The notes beneath the pieces were generated by a model. That model saw only the letters and a program-made list of their open reading frames with translations. It was not told where the DNA came from and did no database searches. A DNA stretch of 5,762 nt from Reyranella sp. (GTDB lineage Bacteria; Pseudomonadota; Alphaproteobacteria; Reyranellales; Reyranellaceae), in contig JAUXRT010000160.1 in NCBI GenBank assembly GCA_030681635.1, positions 1-5,762 on the forward strand. Direction: 5' to 3'. A program made the translations under genes and the position numbers. Positions 1 to 4,845 of this stretch are shown piece after piece. Within the stretch, counting starts at the first letter, position 1, and each line of letters opens with the position of its first letter.

Positions 1-1
1 T

Positions 2-406
2 TCGGGCCGGGCGATGAGGGCCGCGCGCGACCACGATCTCGCGGCATCGGCGCAAGGCATCGACGTCGTGCAGGTGCGGGCGGTGGCATCGGGCATGGCC
101 GGCGCCTACGTGGCGCTGGGCGGTTGCCTCTCGGCCTTCCAGTTCGGCTTCGTCGGGCCGACCAGTTACAACTTCGCGCTGTCGGTCCAGATGCTGTTCG
201 GGCTGGTGATCGGCGGCATGCAGTCACTCCCCGGAGCGATCCTGGGCGGCCTCTTCCTGCAGTTCTTCCCCGACGTCACGGCCGGACTGGGCAGGGGCTT
301 CTCGGCGCTGCTCTATGCCGTGCTGCTGATCCTGGCCATCGTGGCGATGCCGAACGGCGTGGCGGGTGCGCTCAGTCGCCTCGCCGTCCGGCTTCGTCGT
401 CAGTGA
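2..406 (+). CDS. LivM-type branched-chain amino acid ABC transporter permease, C-terminal fragment
   Basis: This is the 3' part of an inner-membrane permease of the LivM family, which forms the translocation channel of ABC importers for branched-chain amino acids and other small carboxylates or amides. The gene enters from the left edge; reading from base 2 gives 134 residues, and the ATG at 14 is internal. The opening SGRAMRAARDHDLAASAQGI matches the cytoplasmic LivM loop (family form roughly GRALRAIREnExAAealGi). Hydrophobic segments follow at about residues 28-47, 55-82 and 98-120. The middle one contains LVIGGMQSLPGAILGG, the counterpart of the LivM signature (V)GGLGSLxGPxLGA. The short basic tail RLAVRLRRQ is typical of the cytoplasmic end. 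The stop codon lies in an 18-bp tandem repeat shared with the convergent crotonase gene. The family is clear; the substrate is not, and the partner ATPases and binding protein are not in view. Confidence 0.9.
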   Translation, partial: SGRAMRAARDHDLAASAQGIDVVQVRAVASGMAGAYVALGGCLSAFQFGFVGPTSYNFALSVQMLFGLVIGGMQSLPGAILGGLFLQFFPDVTAGLGRGFSALLYAVLLILAIVAMPNGVAGALSRLAVRLRRQ

Positions 407-452
407 CCCTTGAAGCCCCAGTGATCTTTGAAGCCTCAGTGACCCTTGAAGA
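401..452. repeat. 18-bp tandem repeat, about 2.9 copies, spanning both convergent gene ends
   Basis: Three head-to-tail copies are visible: 401-418 (cagtgacccttgaagccc), 419-436 (cagtgatctttgaagcct) and 437-451 (cagtgacccttgaag). Copies 1 and 2 match at 15 of 18 positions, and copies 1 and 3 at 15 of 15. Copy 1 contains the permease stop (TGA, 404-406). Copy 3, read on the minus strand, encodes the crotonase C-terminus FKGH, and its stop (436-438) straddles the junction of copies 2 and 3. Because the unit is a multiple of three, minus-strand translation past that stop gives GFKDHWGFKGH and another stop, a degenerate echo of the enzyme's own tail. I see no strong hairpin in it, so it is not an obvious terminator. 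Confidence 0.85.
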
Positions 453-1227
453 CGGGTGCGCGCTTCTCGACGAAGGCGCGGGCGGCTTCCTTGTGGTCCT
501 CGGTTTCGCCGGTGCGGATCATGCGCGCGGCCTCGCTGTCGAGCGCTTCGGAGAGCGTGCCCTCTTCCGCCACCTTCATGTTCTTCTTCACGTGCCACCA
601 CGCCACTCTGGGACCCGCCGCCAGCTTCTTGGCGAAGCCCATGGTCTCAGCGTCGAGATTGGCATCGTCGATGACGCGGTTGGCGAGGCCGAGCTTCTCG
701 ATCTGCTCGGCATTCAGGATTTCCGCCGTGAAGTAGAGTTCGCGCGCCTTGGACGTGCCGACGAGCTTGTGCAGGAAATAGTGCGAGCCGAAGTCGCCGG
801 AGAAACCCACCTTGGCGAAGGCCGTCGTCATGCGCGCGCTCTTGCCGACGAAACGCATGTCGGCGGCCAGCGCGATCGACAGGCCGGCACCCGCCGCCAC
901 GCCGTTCACCATGGCGATGGTGGGCTTGCCCATCTCGTGCAGCAGCTCGGAGACCTGCATGCGGATGCGGATGTCATGGACCTTGTCCTCGTAGGTCTTG
1001 TCCTGGTCGCGGCCCGCGGCCATCGACTTGACGTCGCCACCGGCACAGAACGCCTTCTCGCCGGCGCCGCGCACGACCACGCAGCCGATGTCCCGATTGG
1101 CGGCGGCTTCCTCGAGCGCATCGCTGAGACCGCTCATCATGTCGCGGTTGAGTGCATTCATCGCGTCGGGGCGGTTCAGCACGATCTTCATCACGCCGTC
1201 TTCGACGGTTTTGAGCACAAACGACAT
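436..1227 (-). CDS. enoyl-CoA hydratase/isomerase (crotonase) family protein
   Basis: This is a 263-residue crotonase-fold enzyme, the usual length for the family, acting on an acyl-CoA thioester in the cytoplasm. The ATG at 1227 is chosen because GGAGGA (1233-1238) lies 5 nt upstream and MSFVLKTVEDGVMKIVLNRP is a normal N-terminus; an in-frame ATG at 1287 would add 20 atypical residues. The two oxyanion-hole segments are AFCAGGDVKSMA (59-70) and NGVAAGAGLSIALAADM (108-124). The residues aligning by eye with the two catalytic glutamates of rat mitochondrial hydratase (Glu144, Glu164) are Ser117 and Phe137. Asp145 in KVGFSGDFGS instead falls where PaaG/dienoyl-CoA isomerases and 4-chlorobenzoyl-CoA dehalogenase have a catalytic aspartate. 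It may therefore be an isomerase or other crotonase rather than a hydratase. It lies 134 bp downstream of the GNAT gene and converges on the permease. The family is certain; the reaction is open. Confidence 0.92.
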   Translation of the reverse strand: MSFVLKTVEDGVMKIVLNRPDAMNALNRDMMSGLSDALEEAAANRDIGCVVVRGAGEKAFCAGGDVKSMAAGRDQDKTYEDKVHDIRIRMQVSELLHEMGKPTIAMVNGVAAGAGLSIALAADMRFVGKSARMTTAFAKVGFSGDFGSHYFLHKLVGTSKARELYFTAEILNAEQIEKLGLANRVIDDANLDAETMGFAKKLAAGPRVAWWHVKKNMKVAEEGTLSEALDSEAARMIRTGETEDHKEAARAFVEKRAPVFKGH

Positions 1228-1231
1228 AGGC

Positions 1232-1238
1232 TTCCTCC
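1232..1238 (-). promoter_or_regulatory. ribosome binding site of the crotonase gene
   Basis: On the minus strand the sequence reads GGAGGAAGCCT followed by ATG. This strong Shine-Dalgarno match has a 5-7 nt spacing and sets the start at 1227 rather than at the upstream in-frame ATG at 1287. It is the only good Shine-Dalgarno in the minus-strand block; neither the tetR nor the GNAT start has one. Confidence 0.8.
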
Positions 1239-1300
1239 AGGATTGCAGTCCGACACAGTTGCGGCGATGGTTTCTCAATCCAAGCATTCGCGCAACGACA

Positions 1301-1320
1301 TTCCGCCTCGCATCGCGGAA
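1301..1320. repeat. short inverted repeat in the crotonase upstream region
   Basis: A perfect 6-bp inverted repeat (ttccgc at 1301-1306, gcggaa at 1315-1320) with an 8-nt loop lies in the 134-bp gap between the GNAT stop and the crotonase start. The gap is long enough to hold a separate promoter for the crotonase gene, but I find no convincing -35/-10 pair in it. The repeat could be a weak operator or hairpin, or chance in GC-rich DNA. There is no T-run after it on either strand, so it does not look like an intrinsic terminator. Confidence 0.25.
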
Positions 1321-1361
1321 CCATCGAATGGGCCGTCGACGTCACGCAGTACGAGACTCGC

Positions 1362-1784
1362 CTAGAGCCTGAGCACGTACATGGCGAAGGCCTCGGCGGG
1401 CGCGCTGCGCGGTTCGTAAAGCTGCCTGGCCGGCACATTGTCCGGCTCCGTGCCGACCCAGGCTTCCTGGCATCCCAGTTCCCGGCCGAGCATCAGCATG
1501 GCGTCGAGGAGACGCCGCGCGATCCCCTGGCGCTGCAGCGCCGGCGCCACCGCCACTTCGTCGATGTAGAGCTCGGTCGGCCGGCCATCGGGGTGCCGGT
1601 GCACGACGGCCGCGACCTGGCCCACAACCTCACCGTCGGAGATGGCCACCATGAGGTGATGCCCCGGCGAGGCGAGATAGTGGGTGAGCTGACGACGCTC
1701 GACCGGATGGTCGAACACATCGGGCGCCACGCGATCGAACAGGCCCTCGTCACCGGGGCCGACATAGCGGATTTCAATGGTCAT
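1362..1784 (-). CDS. GNAT-family N-acetyltransferase, AAC(3)-I-like
   Basis: This 140-residue single-domain GNAT would transfer an acetyl group from acetyl-CoA to an amine. The β4 strand TELYIDEVAVAP (70-81) leads into the pyrophosphate loop QRQGIARRLL (84-93), the acetyl-CoA-binding motif Q/RxxGxG/A with Ala89 as the last small residue. GTEPDN (111-116), ARQLYE (119-124) and AFAMYVLRL (132-140) are the usual late GNAT segments. The layout (IDEVAVAP, then PDN, then LYE, then a final hydrophobic strand) resembles the AAC(3)-I/fortimicin acetyltransferase branch, but that alone does not predict drug resistance. The start at 1784 gives a standard N-terminus, MTIEIRYVGPGDEGLF. No Shine-Dalgarno precedes it; TATAGA lies 6 nt upstream of the ATG, without a -35 match. 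The gene begins 17 bp after the tetR stop, so co-transcription with the regulator is likely. Its link to the neighbouring catabolic genes is unknown. Confidence 0.88.
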   Translation of the reverse strand: MTIEIRYVGPGDEGLFDRVAPDVFDHPVERRQLTHYLASPGHHLMVAISDGEVVGQVAAVVHRHPDGRPTELYIDEVAVAPALQRQGIARRLLDAMLMLGRELGCQEAWVGTEPDNVPARQLYEPRSAPAEAFAMYVLRL

Positions 1785-1801
1785 CGGCGTTCTATAGCCC
1801 A

Positions 1802-2335
1802 CTAGCGCAAGGCCGCCACCAGGGCGCGGGCGATGGCTGCCGGCCGCTTGCCGCCCGGCCGGTACCAGGTCGGCGTCCAGTTGAGGGCGCCCAGCAGCTG
1901 CAGGCGCCACAGGGTGCGGTCTGTGCCGGCTGGCAGCGGCAGGGCCGTCACCAGCTCGACGAAGCGCTTCTCGTAGCCATCGCGCATCACGACCAGCCGG
2001 CGGCGCAGGCGCGCATCGAGGCGGCTGAGATCGGCCGTCATGACGGCGGCGTGAGCCTTGTCGGCCAGCAGCGAGCCGAGATGGGCGATGCAGGCGGCCT
2101 CCAGCCGGCTCCACGGCGTCCGCACCCGGGCCACCGCGGCATCGACCGCCGCACCAATTTCAGCCACGCCCGCTGCGTAGACCGCAGCGATCAGCTCGTT
2201 CTTGGAGGGGAAATGATAGTACATCGAGCCCGCGAGCATGCCGGCCTCGCCCGCGATGTCGCGCATCGACGTGGCCTCGAAGCCGCCCCTCGCGAAGCGA
2301 CGTGCCGATATCGCCAGGAGCCTGTCGCGGGACAT
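1802..2335 (-). CDS. TetR/AcrR-family transcriptional regulator
   Basis: This 177-residue protein has an N-terminal TetR DNA-binding domain. LLAISARRFARGGFEATSM (6-24) is helix 1 and the turn into the HTH; MRDIAGEAGMLAGSMYYHF (24-42) is the helix-turn-helix, and PSKNELIAAV (43-52) begins helix 4. The alpha-helical C-terminal ligand and dimer domain contains ALNWTPTWYRPGG (150-162). I recall NWxxxWYxP motifs from TetR regulators of fatty-acid, sterol-ring and acyl-CoA catabolism such as KstR2-like proteins, so an acyl-CoA or lipid-like ligand is a reasonable but unproven guess. The protein is slightly short at the N-terminus, but the start at 2335 is the only fitting one and sits 5 nt after a -10-like element. 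It is divergent from the P450 operon, with a perfect inverted repeat between them, which points to repression of both directions. Confidence 0.93.
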   Translation of the reverse strand: MSRDRLLAISARRFARGGFEATSMRDIAGEAGMLAGSMYYHFPSKNELIAAVYAAGVAEIGAAVDAAVARVRTPWSRLEAACIAHLGSLLADKAHAAVMTADLSRLDARLRRRLVVMRDGYEKRFVELVTALPLPAGTDRTLWRLQLLGALNWTPTWYRPGGKRPAAIARALVAALR

Positions 2336-2340
2336 GGGCC

Positions 2341-2369
2341 ACTATAGCAACCAAACACTTGTTTGGTAA
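2341..2369 (-). promoter_or_regulatory. candidate tetR promoter (extended -10), apparently leaderless
   Basis: Read on the minus strand, TTACCA (2369-2364) is a 4-of-6 match to the -35 consensus. A 17-nt spacer follows, then TATAGT (2346-2341), preceded by TGC to make an extended -10. Five bases separate the -10 from the tetR ATG at 2335, so the expected transcription start is at or within a base or two of the start codon. No Shine-Dalgarno is present. CTATAG is itself palindromic, so a -10-like TATAGC also appears on the plus strand at 2343-2348, but without a good -35. This is a prediction by eye. Confidence 0.55.
2350..2367. promoter_or_regulatory. TetR-type operator: 8-2-8 perfect inverted repeat
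   Basis: The sequence accaaaca-ct-tgtttggt has two perfectly complementary 8-bp arms around a 2-bp centre, the size expected for a TetR-family dimer. It lies 14 bp from the tetR start codon and 26 bp from the P450 start codon. It fills most of the spacer between the proposed tetR -35 and -10, where a bound repressor would block RNA polymerase. It is the most AT-rich stretch of its surroundings. Binding by the adjacent regulator is inferred from position and symmetry. Confidence 0.8.
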
Positions 2370-2393
2370 GCCGCCGGGCGCTAGCCTCGGGCC

Positions 2394-3617
2394 ATGGCCT
2401 ATGTCTTCGACCTCGGCAACTCGGCGACCAACGCCAACCCCGTCCCCGAATTCGCGCGGCTCCGCGCCGAAGATCCGGTGCACTGGTCGCCGGCCATGAA
2501 GGCATGGATCGTGACGCGCCATGCCGACGTGAAGCAGGTGGCGCTGAACAACCGGCAGATTTCAGCCGACCGGCTGACGCCTTTCTTCAAGACCAATCCC
2601 GAGTACCAGAAGGGCTCGATCGAGAGCCTTGTGCGCTACCTCAACCACTGGATGGTGTTCCGCGACCCGCCGGATCACACCCGCCTGCGCCGCCTGTTCA
2701 ACAAGGCCTTTACGCCGACCTCGGTCGAGAACCTGCGGCCCAACATCGAGGACATCGTCGCCCACCTGATCGACGGCATGGAGGCCAAGGCCCGGCGCGG
2801 CGAGACCGTCGACTACATCGCCGACTTCGCCTATCCGCTGCCCGCCTCGGTGATCATGGACCTGCTGGGCGTGCCGCGTGCCGACCTGGAACGCGTAAAG
2901 GTGTGGTCGGACGACATCGCGCTCTTCATCGGCACCGCCCAGGTCGCTGGCAACAAGTACCTGCGTGCCGAATCGGGCGCCAAGGCGATGTCCGACTATT
3001 TCCGCATCCTGGTCGAGGCGCGCACGGCCGAGCCGCGCGACGACATGATCACGCATCTCGTGCTGGCGCGCGACGACCGCGACGCGCTCACCACCGACGA
3101 GATCATCGGCACCTGCATCCTGCTGCTGTTCGCCGGCCACGAAACGACCAGCAACCTGATCGGCAACGGCTTCTTCTATGCGATGAAGCATCGCGGCGAA
3201 TGGGAACGTCTGATCGCCGATCCGTCTCTGGCGCCGACGGCGGTCGAGGAGTTCCTGCGCTACGACGGCCCATCGGGCGCCTTCGCTCGCGTCGCCGCGG
3301 CCGACGTTGAGATGGGCGGCAAGACGATCCGCGAGGGACAGCGTGTCTTCGCTTTCATGAATTCGGCCAACCGCGATCCCGAGGCATTCGACGACGCCGA
3401 GCGTTTCGACATCGGCCGTGTCCAGAACCCGCACCTCACCTTCGGCCACGGCATCCATTTCTGCCTGGGCGCACCGCTGGCCCGGCTGGAGGCGCAGATC
3501 GCCTCCATCCGGCTCGCGGAACGCCTGCCTCACATCCGCCTTTCCGGCGGCGATCCGGAATGGCACGATTCCCTCATCTTGCGCGGCGTCAAGCGGCTGC
3601 CGGTGGAGTTCGGCTAA
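2394..3617 (+). CDS. cytochrome P450 (class I bacterial type)
   Basis: This soluble 407-residue haem monooxygenase has all the core P450 motifs and no membrane anchor. DPPDHTRLRR (91-100) is the C-helix, with His95 and Arg99 placed to meet the haem propionates. AGHETT (247-252) is the I-helix oxygen-activation site with the Glu250/Thr251 acid-alcohol pair. EEFLR (285-289) holds the K-helix ExxR, and FARV (297-300) has an arginine at the second propionate position. FGHGIHFCLGAPLAR (350-364) is the haem loop with Cys357 as thiolate ligand. It would hydroxylate a small hydrophobic substrate; neighbouring CoA enzymes suggest a lipid, terpenoid, steroid or alicyclic compound, but the substrate is not readable here. 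No ferredoxin or ferredoxin reductase is adjacent, so electrons must come from elsewhere. The start at 2394 gives a normal N-terminus but lacks a Shine-Dalgarno. It is the first gene of a three-gene operon divergent from tetR. Confidence 0.95.
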   Translation: MAYVFDLGNSATNANPVPEFARLRAEDPVHWSPAMKAWIVTRHADVKQVALNNRQISADRLTPFFKTNPEYQKGSIESLVRYLNHWMVFRDPPDHTRLRRLFNKAFTPTSVENLRPNIEDIVAHLIDGMEAKARRGETVDYIADFAYPLPASVIMDLLGVPRADLERVKVWSDDIALFIGTAQVAGNKYLRAESGAKAMSDYFRILVEARTAEPRDDMITHLVLARDDRDALTTDEIIGTCILLLFAGHETTSNLIGNGFFYAMKHRGEWERLIADPSLAPTAVEEFLRYDGPSGAFARVAAADVEMGGKTIREGQRVFAFMNSANRDPEAFDDAERFDIGRVQNPHLTFGHGIHFCLGAPLARLEAQIASIRLAERLPHIRLSGGDPEWHDSLILRGVKRLPVEFG

Positions 3618-3622
3618 GGAGG
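3616..3622 (+). promoter_or_regulatory. ribosome binding site of the thiolase gene, overlapping the P450 stop
   Basis: AAGGAGG begins within the P450 stop codon (taa, 3615-3617) and ends 7 nt before the thiolase ATG at 3630. The arrangement suggests translational coupling of the two genes. It contrasts with the absence of a recognisable Shine-Dalgarno in front of the P450 itself. Confidence 0.85.
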
Positions 3623-3629
3623 CAAGGCC

Positions 3630-4832
3630 ATGGCGTCAGGCATTCGCGACAAGGTCGCCATTCTAGGCATGGGCTGCACGCGCTTCGGCGAACATTGGGA
3701 CAAGGGGGCCGAGGACTTGATGGTCGACGCCTTCGAAGAGGCGATGGCCGACGCCGGCATCGAGCGCAAACAGGTCGACGCGGCCTGGCTTTCGACCTGC
3801 CTCGACGAAGTCCATGTCGGCAAGTCAGGCCTGCCCCTGTCGGAAACGCTTCGCTTCGATTACATACCGGTCAGTCGCGTGGAGAACTACTGCGCTTCCG
3901 GGTCCGATGCCTTCCGCTCCGCCGTCTATGCCGTTGCGGCGGGCGCTTGCGACATTGCACTCGCTCTGGGTGTCGAGAAGTTGAAGGACACCGGCTTCGG
4001 CGGCCTTCCCGGCCTCAACGCCGGCACCGGCGCCCCGCTGTGGTGGGCCAACCTGACGGCGCCTGGCAGCTTCGCCCAGCTCGCCTCGGCTTACCGTGCC
4101 AAGCACAACATCAGCCGCGACGAACTCAAGCGCGCGATGGCGCACATCTCGGTCAAGAGCCATGCCAATGGCGTCAGGAATCCCAAGGCACATCTGCAAC
4201 GCGCCATCACCGAAGCCGATGTGCTGAACGCACCGCTGATCGCCGATCCGCTCGGGCTTTACGATTGCTGCGGTGTCAGCGATGGCGCGGCAGCCGCGAT
4301 CGTGACCACGCCCGAGATCGCCCGCAGCCTCGGCAAGAAGGATATCGTCTCCGTGAAGGCGTTGCAGATCGCCGGATCCAACGGTATCGAGGAGCAGCAC
4401 AACACCTGGGACGGCAGCTACTTCGCCACCGCCCGGGTCGCCGCCAAGCGCGCCTACCGCGAGGCCGGTATCGACCGGCCCCGCGAGCAGCTGAGCCTGG
4501 TCGAGTGCCACGACTGTTTCTCGGTCACCGAGCTGGTGACGCTTGAAGACCTGTACATCTCGCCGGAAGGCGGCGCCGTGAGGGACGTTCTGGATGGCTT
4601 CTACGATTCGGACGGTCAGATACCATGCCAGATCGATGGTGGCCTGAAATGCTTCGGCCATCCGATCGGCGCGTCGGGCATCCGCATGATCTACGAGATG
4701 TACCTGCAACTGCAGGGCCGTGCCGGCGCCCGCCAGCGTCCCGACGTTCGGTTCGGCCTCACCCACAATCTCGGCGGCTTCCCGGCCCGCAACGTCTGCT
4801 CCGTCGCCATCGTCGGGGCCCTGAACGCCTGA
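3630..4832 (+). CDS. SCP2-type thiolase family protein (acetyl-CoA acetyltransferase-like)
   Basis: This 400-residue protein has the thiolase fold in full. It would cleave a 3-ketoacyl-CoA with CoA, or condense two acyl-CoAs, in the cytoplasm. VAILGMGCTRFGEH (9-22) is the typical start of SCP2-like thiolases. VENYCASGSDAF (84-95) carries the nucleophile Cys88. VECHDCFSVTE (291-301) contains HDCF, which replaces the NEAF motif of classical thiolases. CFGHPIGASG (341-350) supplies His344. Near the C-terminus, GLTHNLGGF (376-384) stands where classical thiolases have the CxG cysteine, so that cysteine is absent; as I recall, in the SCP2 class the HDCF cysteine (Cys296 here) takes over. Some relatives are non-catalytic or act in steroid side-chain degradation or aldol chemistry, so a retro-aldol or partner-dependent role is possible. 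It lies 12 bp after the P450 and 13 bp before the MDR gene. Confidence 0.92.
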   Translation: MASGIRDKVAILGMGCTRFGEHWDKGAEDLMVDAFEEAMADAGIERKQVDAAWLSTCLDEVHVGKSGLPLSETLRFDYIPVSRVENYCASGSDAFRSAVYAVAAGACDIALALGVEKLKDTGFGGLPGLNAGTGAPLWWANLTAPGSFAQLASAYRAKHNISRDELKRAMAHISVKSHANGVRNPKAHLQRAITEADVLNAPLIADPLGLYDCCGVSDGAAAAIVTTPEIARSLGKKDIVSVKALQIAGSNGIEEQHNTWDGSYFATARVAAKRAYREAGIDRPREQLSLVECHDCFSVTELVTLEDLYISPEGGAVRDVLDGFYDSDGQIPCQIDGGLKCFGHPIGASGIRMIYEMYLQLQGRAGARQRPDVRFGLTHNLGGFPARNVCSVAIVGALNA

Positions 4833-4845
4833 CGGAGTCAATGCG

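Noticed and set aside
401..452. Bidirectional intrinsic terminator between the convergent permease and crotonase genes
   Set aside because: The repeats are direct, not inverted, and no GC stem followed by a T-run is visible on either strand.
436..1227. Assignment of the crotonase as a 4-chlorobenzoyl-CoA dehalogenase
   Set aside because: Asp145 and the NGVAAGxGL segment agree, but the residues at the dehalogenase's Trp137 and His90 positions are Phe and Met, and no benzoate-CoA ligase is in view.
1265..1326. Inverted pair cgatggtt (1265-1272) and aaccatcg (1319-1326) upstream of the crotonase
   Set aside because: The arms are 46 nt apart, and an 8-bp match in a 134-bp GC-rich region can arise by chance. 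No promoter or terminator feature goes with it.
124..1365. A 413-codon plus-strand open frame across the permease end and antisense to the crotonase
   Set aside because: Its translation is rich in Arg, Gly, His and Ala with no domain, and it overlaps two clear genes. It is a GC-driven shadow of the crotonase frame.
1785..2114. N-terminal extension of the GNAT frame to an ATG at 2114, giving 250 codons
   Set aside because: The added 110 residues are low-complexity Arg/Pro/Ala/Gly antiparallel to nothing known and overlap the tetR coding sequence in another frame. The start at 1784 gives a complete GNAT domain.
2359..2387. Plus-strand P450 promoter TTGTTT-17-TAGCCT
   Set aside because: Each element matches consensus at only about 3 of 6 positions. 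The spacing would place the start at the P450 ATG, which is suggestive of a leaderless transcript but too weak to annotate.
2562..3566. A 334-codon minus-strand open frame opposite the P450
   Set aside because: Its composition is dominated by Gly, Arg, Val and His, as expected from the complement of a GC-rich P450 gene. There is no start signal and no domain.
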